The notes beneath the pieces were generated by a model. The model was not told where the DNA came from and did no database searches. It saw nothing but the letters and a program-made list of their open reading frames with translations. From contig NZ_AGSX01000054.1 of NCBI RefSeq assembly GCF_000235745.1, positions 1-43,880 on the forward strand: a stretch of 43,880 bases of DNA. The letters run 5' to 3'. This stretch comes from Stutzerimonas stutzeri SDM-LAC (GTDB lineage: Bacteria > Pseudomonadota > Gammaproteobacteria > Pseudomonadales > Pseudomonadaceae). This document shows positions 1 to 7,566 of the stretch, piece by piece (the stretch's first letter is position 1; each line of letters starts with the position of its first letter). Made by a program: the position numbers and the translations under genes.

Positions 1-66
1 TTCGACAACACGGCCAGCGGTGCGGCGACGGCCAATACCCTGGCGATGCAGCAACGCTTGGGTTGA
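1..66 (+). CDS. C-terminal end of a truncated gene, function unknown
   Basis: An open frame runs from base 1 to a TGA at 64-66 and gives the last 21 residues of a protein, ending in MQQRLG. The rest lies outside the window. The codons are GC-rich like those of the neighbours, so this is plausibly a real gene end. It converges on the minus-strand gene that stops at 88. The fragment is too short to assign a family. Confidence 0.45.
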   Translation, partial: FDNTASGAATANTLAMQQRLG

Positions 67-87
67 GAGCGGCAGGCGGAGGCGACG

Positions 88-684
88 TCAGCGCGGGATG
101 ATGCGCACCCGTCCGGCCGTATTGTCGCGCCGTCCGGCCTTGTCGTTGGCGGCACGACCGGGGATCGTGCCCTCGTCGGCGCCGCGGTCGGGCGATGCCG
201 AGCCGTCGAGCTTGCGGGCGTCTTCGCTGATCGAGGTGGCGTCGGGGTAGCCGGTGGTCAGGGTTTCGGTACTGGCCGTCACTGGCGTCGCATCGTCGTC
301 GCCCCAGCTGGCGCTGCGTTCGTCGATATCGATGGCGCCGTTTTGCTCCATCAACCGCTCGACCAGCGACACCTGGCGGTCATCGTCGAGCGTGACCGTC
401 ACCACGGTGGAACCGCGGCGGGCCGCTTCGGGGTAACGGCCGGCGTGCTGGCTGGCGTCGTCGCCGAACACCTTGCTGAAGAAACTGCCGATTTTCTCCG
501 CCACGGTGGCGTCAGGGTCCGGCTCCTCGCCGACCACCTCCACACGGTTGCTGTCGACCGCCTGCGGATTGAGAGAAGCGGAAAGCTGAATAGCATCACT
601 GCTCACGCCCTGGCTGAGCAGTTCACCTTTGACCTGCTCGGCTTCGGCGTAGCGGTCGAAGGCCGCGATGAGAATCTGGGGCAT
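88..684 (-). CDS. YflT-like general stress protein (heat-induced stress protein domain)
   Basis: A 198-residue soluble acidic protein. The first 110 residues or so resemble the YflT / general stress protein 17M fold: a hydrophobic strand (MPQILIAAFDRYAEAEQ), a helix for recognising pairs, an acidic middle, and a second strand region STVVTVTLDDDRQ followed by a helix ending MEQNGAIDID. The last 70 residues are hydrophilic and low in complexity, rich in D, T, S and R. The open frame continues far upstream, but ATG 684 is chosen because AGAGGTGA lies just before it and the family pattern begins there. The next gene upstream (870-1733, same strand) is a stress-type short-chain dehydrogenase, a common partner of such proteins. 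The biochemical role is unknown; a stress-response role is inferred. Confidence 0.65.
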   Translation of the reverse strand: MPQILIAAFDRYAEAEQVKGELLSQGVSSDAIQLSASLNPQAVDSNRVEVVGEEPDPDATVAEKIGSFFSKVFGDDASQHAGRYPEAARRGSTVVTVTLDDDRQVSLVERLMEQNGAIDIDERSASWGDDDATPVTASTETLTTGYPDATSISEDARKLDGSASPDRGADEGTIPGRAANDKAGRRDNTAGRVRIIPR

Positions 685-869
685 GACGTCACCTCTCGAT
701 GCGCAGGCGGGCTGCGGTTGATATAGGTGACGGCGCCCCGGCCGCTGCAGCCGGGCACGCCGTCCTGGAGGGTTGGGCGAAGGCAGTGGGTGAATGGTTC
801 CCGCCGGTCGCGTTACCTGATGCGTCGAAGCTTTGGGCGCACCGGAGCACGCGGGCCCAGCGCCATTCG

Positions 870-1733
870 TCAACCGTTCACCACCTTGCCGCCGTTGATG
901 TGGATGGTCTGGCCGCTGACGTAGGACGAGTCCTTGCAGGCGAGGTAAACGTAGGCCGGGCCCAGCTCGGACGGCTGGCCGCATCGGCCCATGGGCATCT
1001 GGCTGCCGAAGTCTTCGAGCATCTGCGGATCGTGCTTGCCCAGGGTCGCCGGTTGCAGCGGGGTCCAGATCGGTCCGGGTGCGATCTGATTGACGCGGAT
1101 ATCGCGCTCGATCAGCTGTTGCGACAGGGCGCGGGTAAAGCCGTCGATGGCGCCCTTGGTCGCGGTGTAGTCGACCAGCATGGGGTGGCCGATGAATGAG
1201 TTGATCGAGGTGGTGTTGATGATCGAGGCACCGGCTTTCAGGTGGGGCAGGGCGGCACGGGTCAGGTAGAAGTAGCCGTGGATGTTGGTGGCGAAGGTCT
1301 TTTCCCACTGCTCATCGGTGATGTCTTCCAGCCGGGTCTGGACTTCCTGGCGCCCGGCGTTGTTGACCAGCACGTCCAGGCGGCCGAAAGCTTCCAGCGT
1401 TTTGGCCACCGCGTCATTGCAGAAACCGCTGTCGCGGATGTCGCCGGCCAGCGACAGGCAGCGCCGGCCCTCGGCTTCGATCAACTGCTTGGCGTCTTCT
1501 GCATCCTCGTGCTCGTCGAAATAGAGGATCGCCACGTCGGCGCCCTCGCGCGCGAAGTGCAGCGCTGCTGCGCGGCCGATGCCGCTGTCGCCGCCGCTGA
1601 CCAGCGCCACCTTGCCGGCCAGCTTGCCGCTGCCCTTGTAATCGTCGCGGATGAATTCGGCCGGCGGGTCCATTTCGCGTTCCAGGCCGGGTAGGCGGTC
1701 CTGCTTCTGCGCATGAATCTTCGGGTAGGTCAT
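870..1733 (-). CDS. SDR-family NAD(P)-dependent oxidoreductase (YghA / general stress protein 39 type)
   Basis: A 287-residue classical short-chain dehydrogenase with the N-terminal extension typical of the YghA/GSP39 group (about 40 residues beginning MTYPKIHAQKQDRLPGLE). It shows the cofactor motif SGGDSGIG, the NNAG motif, a catalytic Ser in the TTSIN region, the YTATK (YxxxK) pair and PGPIWTPL after the active site. It ends in the conserved SGQTIHINGG segment. It should reduce or oxidise a small carbonyl or alcohol with NAD(P)H in the cytosol; the substrate cannot be read from sequence. ATG 1733 is preceded by GGAG at good spacing, and the upstream in-frame ATG at 1751 adds only six unsupported residues. 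It lies 185 bases upstream of the YflT-like gene on the same strand, so the two may share stress control. Confidence 0.88.
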   Translation of the reverse strand: MTYPKIHAQKQDRLPGLEREMDPPAEFIRDDYKGSGKLAGKVALVSGGDSGIGRAAALHFAREGADVAILYFDEHEDAEDAKQLIEAEGRRCLSLAGDIRDSGFCNDAVAKTLEAFGRLDVLVNNAGRQEVQTRLEDITDEQWEKTFATNIHGYFYLTRAALPHLKAGASIINTTSINSFIGHPMLVDYTATKGAIDGFTRALSQQLIERDIRVNQIAPGPIWTPLQPATLGKHDPQMLEDFGSQMPMGRCGQPSELGPAYVYLACKDSSYVSGQTIHINGGKVVNG

Positions 1734-1973
1734 AAGCACTCCGGTCAGCAATGGGTCGTGTAAATACGGCTGACAGGGGGCGGGAAAGTTTCGGGCGGGT
1801 GCCGAGTGGCGTCTTGCGTCTGACCGGCGATCGGGAACCGCGCGGCGCCGGCTGGTAGCGCTTGGCCATCAGGCCTGCGTGGCCTATAGTGCCGCGCGCC
1901 AAGGATGGCCGCCGGACCCCAGCGTAGGGCCGGTCGGGTCGTCCACGCCTACCACCTGCAAGGGATTGAAAAG

Positions 1974-2411
1974 ATGAACATGAAGCGACTCCTGGCACTG
2001 CCGCTAACCGCCGCGCTGCTGTCCGCCTGTACCGCCACGACGTCTCTGCGCTCGAGTGACCCGAGCCTGGCGGTGAAAATCAACGACGATGCACCGCTGG
2101 TGCTGAAGAACCCGGTCAGCAAGACCTACAAGGCCACCAGCTTCGGCCAGTACCGCTTCCGCGCCACACAAGAAGGCATGGAGCCGATGTACGGCCTGGT
2201 GCCGCTCAAGTTCAACAAGGGCTACCTGATCGCCGACATCCTGTTCTTCGCGCCGGCGGCTTTCTACAACCTGCGCGAGGTCTATCCCTACTACGAGTTC
2301 GACGTGGCGCAAGGCGTTGTGCGCTACAAGAAGAATGAAAGCGATCAGTGGACCAGCTACACGCCCACGGCTGCCGAAGCCGCGCGAGCGCAGGCTTATT
2401 TCGGCCAGTAA
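1974..2411 (+). CDS. small outer-membrane lipoprotein, unknown function
   Basis: A 145-residue protein with a lipoprotein signal peptide: MNMKRLL, a hydrophobic core, then the lipobox LSAC with the lipidated Cys near residue 18. The mature part has a beta-type pattern with an internal hydrophobic stretch (LIADILFFAPAAF, about residues 83-95) and an aromatic segment rich in Y. ATG 1974 is chosen over upstream starts because AAGGGA precedes it and the signal peptide begins there. The residue after the lipidated Cys is Thr, which does not suggest inner-membrane retention. No family is recognised. It is divergent from the dehydrogenase at 1733, across a 240-base spacer that must hold both promoters. 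Confidence 0.7.
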   Translation: MNMKRLLALPLTAALLSACTATTSLRSSDPSLAVKINDDAPLVLKNPVSKTYKATSFGQYRFRATQEGMEPMYGLVPLKFNKGYLIADILFFAPAAFYNLREVYPYYEFDVAQGVVRYKKNESDQWTSYTPTAAEAARAQAYFGQ

Positions 2412-2809
2412 AACCTCCTGGCGCGAGCGTTGTTGCGGGCTGTCATCGCGGTCCTGATCCGCCCTCGCCCCGCTGGGAAAGGGCGGGGGTGATCCAGGCG
2501 AACCCGGTCTTCGCTAACGTTCAGCCTCCGAGCCGGCTGCCAGTCGGCATCATCGCGTCCGCCGCTCGTCGCGGACCGCTTTCCTGGCCTGACATCGGCA
2601 CGGCGCGGGCGTAGAATCCGCGCCGCTCCGGCTTCCCGTTTCGAATTCCCGATTGCTCCCTGCCAGCCCGCGCTTACCCGAGCCGCGGGCTGCGTGCGTT
2701 GTGGTCAAGCAGGGCTGGTCACTCTTTTTATCCTCCCAGTCGCCACGCTGTGGTGCGCCGCGTGGCGCGCTGCACATGCCGACTGGATCGCACGCCAGAC
2801 ATCGCTTAC
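2412..2809. other. 398-base spacer before sotB with a hairpin
   Basis: No convincing gene is seen. A perfect 8-bp inverted repeat, AGCCCGCG/CGCGGGCT at 2665-2691, lies about 120 bases before the sotB ATG and has no T run, so it looks like a structured leader or operator rather than a terminator. GC-rich inverted segments (CCTCGCCCC... and GGGCGGGGG) occur near 2462-2490 after the lipoprotein gene. Confidence 0.4.
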
Positions 2810-3997
2810 ATGAACGAATCGAACACCCACGCCGGGCGTTGGCTCAGTGTCGTCGCACTGGCCTTGGCCGCTTTCATCTTCAACACCACCGAATTCGTCC
2901 CGGTCGCCTTGCTCAGCGACATCGGCCGCTCGTTCGACATGCCGCCATCGCAGGTCGGGCTGATGCTGACCATTTACGCCTGGGTCGTGGCGCTGATGTC
3001 GCTGCCGATGATGCTGCTGACCCGCAACATCGAGCGTCGCACCTTGCTGATCGTCGTCTTCGTGGTGTTCATCGGCAGCCACCTGGTGTCGAGCGTGGCC
3101 TCGAGCTTCGGCATGCTGATGCTCAGCCGCATCGGTATCGCGCTGGCGCATGCGGTGTTCTGGTCGATCACCGCGTCGCTGGCCGTGCGCGTCGCTCCGC
3201 CGGGCAAGCAAGCGCAGGCCCTGGGCCTGCTGGCGACCGGCAGTGCGCTGGCCATGGTGCTGGGCATACCGTTGGGGCGGGTCGTGGGTGAGCTACTGGA
3301 CTGGCGTACCACCTTCCTGTCGATTGCCGGGGTCGCGGCGTTGGTGGTGCTCTGCCTGGCGCGCACGCTGCCGCTGCTGCCGAGCCAGAATTCCGGCTCG
3401 CTGCGCAGCCTGCCGCTGCTGTTCAGGCGACCTGCGCTCGTCGCCGCCTATGTGCTGACGGCGCTGGTGATCACCGCGCATTTCACCGCTTACACCTACA
3501 TCGAGCCGTTTGCACAGACCATCGCTCACCTGAGCGGCGACATGACCACCGCGCTGCTGTTGCTGTTCGGCGGTGCGGGCATCCTCGGGTCGGTGCTCTT
3601 CAGCCGCTACAGCAATCGCTATCCGAAGGGCTTCGCTACCACCGCCATCGCAATCATGGCGACCTGCCTGTTGTTGCTAGCGCCGGCCGCGCGTGACAGC
3701 TCGCTGCTGGGCACTCTGGTGGTGATCTGGGATATCGCCGGGATGTGCTTCGGTCTCGCGGTACAAGCCAAAGTGCTCAATCTGGCGTCCGATGCGACCG
3801 ACGTGGCGATGGCGATGTTCTCGGGCATCTACAACGTCGGCATCGGCGGCGGTGCGCTGCTGGGCAGCCTGGTCACGCAGCAACTGGGTCTCGGTCACGT
3901 GGGTATCGTCGGCGGCCTGCTGGCCGTGAGCGGCGTCGTGCTGTGCGGCTTCGCCACCTATCGGTTTGCCAAGCCGGTGGGCAGCGCCGCGCTCTGA
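2810..3997 (+). CDS. sotB: sugar efflux transporter SotB (MFS, DHA1 family)
   Basis: A 395-residue major facilitator with about 12 hydrophobic segments, almost the same length as E. coli SotB/YdeA (396). It carries many blocks that I recognise from Sot[20 protein letters not shown] in helix 1, [14 protein letters not shown] in helix 2, the RIG...[12 protein letters not shown] segment, [10 protein letters not shown] in the central loop and [14 protein letters not shown] in helix 10. By family knowledge it exports sugars such as arabinose or IPTG-like compounds by proton antiport across the inner membrane. The frame stays open upstream to 2699, but ATG 2810 matches the SotB N-terminus. No strong Shine-Dalgarno is seen. 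It appears to be transcribed alone. Confidence 0.88.
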   Translation: MNESNTHAGRWLSVVALALAAFIFNTTEFVPVALLSDIGRSFDMPPSQVGLMLTIYAWVVALMSLPMMLLTRNIERRTLLIVVFVVFIGSHLVSSVASSFGMLMLSRIGIALAHAVFWSITASLAVRVAPPGKQAQALGLLATGSALAMVLGIPLGRVVGELLDWRTTFLSIAGVAALVVLCLARTLPLLPSQNSGSLRSLPLLFRRPALVAAYVLTALVITAHFTAYTYIEPFAQTIAHLSGDMTTALLLLFGGAGILGSVLFSRYSNRYPKGFATTAIAIMATCLLLLAPAARDSSLLGTLVVIWDIAGMCFGLAVQAKVLNLASDATDVAMAMFSGIYNVGIGGGALLGSLVTQQLGLGHVGIVGGLLAVSGVVLCGFATYRFAKPVGSAAL

Positions 3998-4081
3998 CGG
4001 AGCGCGGCAGGACTTCAGGCTGTTACTCCCTCGTCAGGATGGCTGGCCCGCCTGGCGGCGATCATCAGCCTTGCCGTTGGG

Positions 4082-5395
4082 TTACTTCAGCTCGTTGGCG
4101 AAGCGCCCGACCGCGTCGACTACCTGCTTGGCACCATCCTGAATCTCGACGATCACCGCGCCGGCCTGGTTGGCCAATGACAGGCCCTGGGCGGCCTGTT
4201 CGCGGCTGGCTGCCATCTCGCGAACGGCGTCGTCGACCAGCGCCTGGTTTTTCTGTACCACACTGACGATTTCTTCCGTGGCCGCACTGGTGCGGCCGGC
4301 GAGCTGGCGCACCTCGTCGGCCACCACCGCGAAGCCGCGGCCCTGCTCGCCGGCGCGCGCCGCTTCGATGGCGGCGTTGAGCGCCAGCAAATTGGTCTGC
4401 GCGGCGATGCCGCCGATGGTCTGGACAATGGAGCTGATCAGCTGCGACTGCTGGCCCAACGCCTCGATCCCGTGGGTTGCCGATTCCACCTCCTCGGCGA
4501 TGCGCTGCATGGTGGTGACGGTATCCCTGACCACGATGGCGCCACGCTCGGCGCTGGTGTCGGTCTGCCGCGATACGTCATAGGCGATGCTGGCGGCTTC
4601 GCGCACCTCGGTTTCACGGGCGACCTGATCGGTTACGACGCTGGCGAACTTGACCACTCTGCAGAGCTTGCCTTCGGTGTCGTGAACCGGGTTGTAGCTG
4701 GCTTCCAACCAGACTTCCCGGCCCATGCTGTCGATGCGTTTGAAGCGATCGGCCACGAATTCGCCGCGGTTGAGGGTTTCCCAGAACTGCTTGTACTGCG
4801 GGGAGGACGCTTCCTCGGGCGAGCAGAACATGCGGTGATGCTTGTCGACGATCTGCTTGAGCGAATAGCCCATGCCTTGCAGGAACTGGTCGTTGGCGGT
4901 GACCACCGTGCCGTCCAGGTTGAACTGGATGACCGCCGTGGAGCGAAGCAGCGCGGTGATGAAGGCTTCGTTTTCCTTCGCCTGTTGCAATTCGCGGGTT
5001 ACCTCCCGGGCGAAGCCGCGGATATCCAGCAGGCCGCCGGCGGTGTCGCGAATCGGATACCAGTCGACATGCAACCACGCCAGGCTGCCGTCGGCACGCA
5101 GGTAGCGGTAGTCGTCACCGATCGGGGAAAGCCGGGCCACCGCGGCACGGAAGTCGCGGAAACACGGCAGACCGGTGACATAGGCCGGCACGATTTCAGC
5201 CATCGGCCGGCCCAGCAGTTGGTCGACCCGATAGCCGAGCGCATCGGCGAACTTCCGATTGACGTCCACCATTCGAAACTCGCGGTCCAGCGTGACCGAC
5301 AGCAGCGTTTCTGCCATGCGGTCATGCAGCTGGCGCAGCAGAGCCAGCTCGGCGGTTTGTTCCACGAGTTGTTTTTTGAGTTGTCCGTTGAACAT
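4082..5395 (-). CDS. soluble methyl-accepting chemotaxis protein with two PAS domains (BdlA-like)
   Basis: A 437-residue protein with no transmembrane segment. A short N-terminal coiled coil ([13 protein letters not shown]) is followed by PAS 1 (about 25-135) and PAS 2 (about 140-260, with [10 protein letters not shown] and its PAC end), then a chemoreceptor signalling region (about 265-437). The conserved hairpin tip is intact, with [20 protein letters not shown] followed by [13 protein letters not shown], so it should couple to CheW/CheA. The domain order and size match BdlA, the biofilm-dispersion regulator of P. aeruginosa, and related cytosolic energy or redox sensors. No haem or flavin ligand can be named with confidence. 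The C-terminus has no NWETF-like pentapeptide. It converges with sotB. Confidence 0.85.
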   Translation of the reverse strand: MFNGQLKKQLVEQTAELALLRQLHDRMAETLLSVTLDREFRMVDVNRKFADALGYRVDQLLGRPMAEIVPAYVTGLPCFRDFRAAVARLSPIGDDYRYLRADGSLAWLHVDWYPIRDTAGGLLDIRGFAREVTRELQQAKENEAFITALLRSTAVIQFNLDGTVVTANDQFLQGMGYSLKQIVDKHHRMFCSPEEASSPQYKQFWETLNRGEFVADRFKRIDSMGREVWLEASYNPVHDTEGKLCRVVKFASVVTDQVARETEVREAASIAYDVSRQTDTSAERGAIVVRDTVTTMQRIAEEVESATHGIEALGQQSQLISSIVQTIGGIAAQTNLLALNAAIEAARAGEQGRGFAVVADEVRQLAGRTSAATEEIVSVVQKNQALVDDAVREMAASREQAAQGLSLANQAGAVIVEIQDGAKQVVDAVGRFANELK

Positions 5396-5478
5396 GCAAG
5401 CACCGGGAAGAGGGGAGGAGATGCGACTCTATCGGCACACCGCCGCCATACTTGACGCCCGCCGGCGTTAATCGAAGG

Positions 5479-5889
5479 TCAATCGAGCTTTTCGATGCGC
5501 ACCGGAATGACACCTACACGCGGATTGGCGATGGCCTCGAACGCGGCCCTGGACAAATCGACGATACGGTTGCGCACGAACGGACCGCGATCATTGACGC
5601 GGACCACCACGCTTTTGCCATTGCGAGTATTGGTCACCCTGATCCGCGTACCGAACGGCAAGGTGCGATGCGCCGCGGTCAATGCATGCTGGTCGAAGCG
5701 TTCGCCGCTGGCGGTCAGCTTGTTGTGGTGCTGGCCGCCGTAATACGACGCCTTGCCCGAACCGATCGGCTGGCCCGCGCCAGCAGGCGTCGTCTGGTCC
5801 GGCGTTGGCTGTTGCGGAGCCGTAGTGCAGCCGGCCATGGCCAGGCAGAAGAGCGCGGCGGTTATCCATCGGGTCTGCCAGGTACGCAT
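5479..5889 (-). CDS. RlpA-like septal lipoprotein (double-psi beta-barrel)
   Basis: A 136-residue lipoprotein. The signal peptide ends in a lipobox around MAGC (Cys near residue 21), then comes a proline/threonine-rich linker (about 22-42) and a DPBB domain (about 43-134) with GKASYYG, LTASGERFD, AHRTLPFGTRIRVTN and VVRVNDRGPFV. The His and Asp in these blocks are the expected lytic-transglycosylase residues of RlpA. It lacks the C-terminal SPOR domain of full-length RlpA, so it is one of the short RlpA-like proteins. It is expected in the periplasm or outer membrane, cutting denuded peptidoglycan; activity here is inferred. It lies upstream of the PAS chemoreceptor on the same strand with an 83-base gap. 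Confidence 0.82.
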   Translation of the reverse strand: MRTWQTRWITAALFCLAMAGCTTAPQQPTPDQTTPAGAGQPIGSGKASYYGGQHHNKLTASGERFDQHALTAAHRTLPFGTRIRVTNTRNGKSVVVRVNDRGPFVRNRIVDLSRAAFEAIANPRVGVIPVRIEKLD

Positions 5890-6013
5890 GTCGATCCTTA
5901 AAGTTGTATAGGGGGCTCGTGATTATTGCCAAGCGGCTGCGCGCGCGAAAGAACGCGAGGCGTGCTCTCTCAGCGACCGACGCTGGCAGGTCATGACTAT
6001 AGCGCTGCGCCTG

Positions 6014-6042
6014 GATCGCGCGGGCCGCTATCGGCGCGATCG
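6014..6042. repeat. inverted repeat GATCGCGC/GCGCGATC
   Basis: Two perfect 8-base arms separated by about 13 bases lie in the 272-base spacer upstream of the RlpA-like gene. There is no T tract, so an operator or a cruciform is more likely than a terminator. Nothing else is recognised in this spacer. Confidence 0.35.
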
Positions 6043-6161
6043 ACACAATCTACGGATCATCGCGCCTGGAAAGGACCACGCTGCGTCACGTCTTCATATG
6101 CGCCGCATTTCCTAGTTCTTTGGTCTGAGATTGAGCAGTTTTCGATCACCGGACTCTGTAC

Positions 6162-6416
6162 ATGGTTCGTGACTCCACGGAGGCGGCCGAAGCCGGGCGC
6201 CGGCGCGTCAACGAAACCGTCAGCGCTATCAATAACCTCCCGGCGCGCATCAGTGATACCGGTGAGCACGTTCAAGGGCTGGACGTCGCCCGCGAAGCCG
6301 GAACCATGCTCGATACCCAGTCGGCGACCGGTGCCCACCAGACCGCCGCAGCCAGTGAGGAACTGGCGCGGCTGGCGACCGACCTCAATCAGCTGGCCCT
6401 GCGTTTCAAGACCTGA
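6162..6416 (+). pseudogene. chemoreceptor remnant with the signalling hairpin deleted
   Basis: The 84-residue frame begins with a methylation-helix-like segment (DSTEAAEAGRRRVNETV, then an interrupted HVQGLDVAREAG) and jumps directly to the extreme C-terminus of a Pseudomonas chemoreceptor (HQTAAASEELARLATDL through LRFKT). The roughly 150-200 residues normally between these parts, including the CheA/CheW-binding tip, are absent, as are the sensor and membrane regions upstream. This is best read as a gene that lost its 5' half and an internal block. The codons remain GC-rich and the remaining frame is open, so a short product is possible but could not signal. It converges with the PheC-like gene 8 bases downstream. 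Confidence 0.7.
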
Positions 6417-6423
6417 CGAAGGC

Positions 6424-7200
6424 CTAGCGCTCGGGCTTGGCCAGCCAGGTGTCGGCGATGCGCTGGTATTCGCCGGTGGCCTTGGTCAGGTGCAGCCACT
6501 GATCGACATAGGCCTTGAACGCCACGTCGCCGCGCGGCAGCAGGAAGGCCTTTTCGCTGTACTGCAGTGGTTTGTCGGGGTTCACCGCGCACAGCGTCGG
6601 GTAGTTGCGCTGCTGGTATTGCGCCTCGGACGAGTCGGTGATCATCACGTCGGCCTTGTTGTCGGCCACCGACTTGAAGATCACCGTGTTGTCGTGGAAC
6701 AGCTCCAGCTGCGCCTTGGGCAGTTCGCGATGGACGAACGCCTCGTTGGTGCCTCCCGGCGGTTCGATCAGACGGACCGACGGCTGGTTGAGCTGCTCGA
6801 TGGTCTGGTACTTGTCGACCTCATCGCAGCGGACGAAGGGGATCTTGCCGTCAACCGCAATCGGATCGCTGAAGAACGCCTTCTTCTGCCGTTCGAGCGA
6901 GATCGACACGCCGCCCACCGCCATGTCGCACTGCTCGAGAAAATCCGGCATCAGCGTCTTCCAGGTGGTCGGCACCCACTCGACTTTCACGCCCAGGCTC
7001 TTGGCCAGCGATTCGGCCAGGGCGATATCGATCCCCTCGTACTGCTTGTCATCGCGCAGGAAGGTGTACGGCTTGTAGTCGCCGGTGGTGCAGACCTTGA
7101 GGGTGCCGCGCTGCTGGACATCATCGAGCAGCGAAGGGGCGGGCGCGGCGACACTCGCGCCGCTGGCCAGCAAGATGCCGGCCGCAATCAGAGATCTCAT
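6424..7200 (-). CDS. periplasmic solute-binding-fold protein, PheC-like (probable cyclohexadienyl dehydratase)
   Basis: A 258-residue protein with a Sec signal peptide (about 1-19, cut near SVAAP) and one complete SBP_bac_3 domain. It follows P. aeruginosa PheC closely in remembered blocks: GTLKVCTTGDYKPY, DFLEQ, GGVSISLERQ, PPGGTNEAF, VADNKADVMITDSSEAQ and the end FKAYVDQWLHL. The Glu in DSSEAQ (residue 192) is at the place of the catalytic acid of cyclohexadienyl dehydratase. If it is an enzyme, it makes phenylpyruvate from prephenate (or Phe from arogenate) in the periplasm. No ABC permease or ATPase lies beside it, which favours an enzyme over a transporter subunit. A binding-only role is the alternative. 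ATG 7200 has AAGGA upstream. Confidence 0.75.
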   Translation of the reverse strand: MRSLIAAGILLASGASVAAPAPSLLDDVQQRGTLKVCTTGDYKPYTFLRDDKQYEGIDIALAESLAKSLGVKVEWVPTTWKTLMPDFLEQCDMAVGGVSISLERQKKAFFSDPIAVDGKIPFVRCDEVDKYQTIEQLNQPSVRLIEPPGGTNEAFVHRELPKAQLELFHDNTVIFKSVADNKADVMITDSSEAQYQQRNYPTLCAVNPDKPLQYSEKAFLLPRGDVAFKAYVDQWLHLTKATGEYQRIADTWLAKPER

Positions 7201-7336
7201 TGAGTTTTCCTTGCAAGGCGGACGCAGCGGCCCGGTTATTGTTCTGGCCCGCACGACGATGCGGACAGCTGGAACGTACCGGACACAGGCGGTTCGTCAC
7301 AAGGCCAATGGCTCGGGCGTTCGCGTTTCCCAAGTA

Positions 7337-7417
7337 TTCGCCGCGGGTCGCGGCTCCCACAAAGGTGCGTTGTGCAGCGGCCGCTGTTGTGGGAGCCCCG
7401 ACCTCGGGGCGAAGCGG
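7337..7417. repeat. inverted REP doublet, copy 1
   Basis: Two REP-like palindromic units face each other: TTCGCCGCGGGTCGCGGCTC (7337 on) and its inverted relative beginning TGTGGGAGCCCCGACCTCGG (7388 on), with a spacer of about 25 bases. The core CGCGGGTCGCGG folds on itself. The pattern is that of Pseudomonas BIME elements, which sit between genes. Confidence 0.75.
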
Positions 7418-7478
7418 GATCGGTCAGGGCTTGGGAATCGGGCACAAACGTGGCGCTGGTGGTGTTGCAGCGGCCGTA

Positions 7479-7558
7479 TTCGCCGCGGGTCGCGGCTCCC
7501 ACAAAAGCGGGCCGTGCAGCGACGGCTCTATAGGAGCCTCGACCTCGGGGCGAAGCGG
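7479..7558. repeat. inverted REP doublet, copy 2
   Basis: A second copy of the 7337-7417 doublet in the same orientation, about 142 bases downstream. The left unit is identical over about 25 bases and the right unit is diverged (TAGGAGCCTCGACCTCGGGG). It ends nine bases before the rlhA stop codon at 7567. With copy 1 it makes a tandem BIME array in the spacer between rlhA and the PheC-like gene. Confidence 0.72.
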
Positions 7559-7566
7559 AAAGGGCG

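Noticed and set aside
5926-7203. 425-residue plus-strand open frame
   Set aside because: It runs antisense to the PheC-like gene and overlaps the chemoreceptor remnant in another frame; the translation shows no recognisable family.
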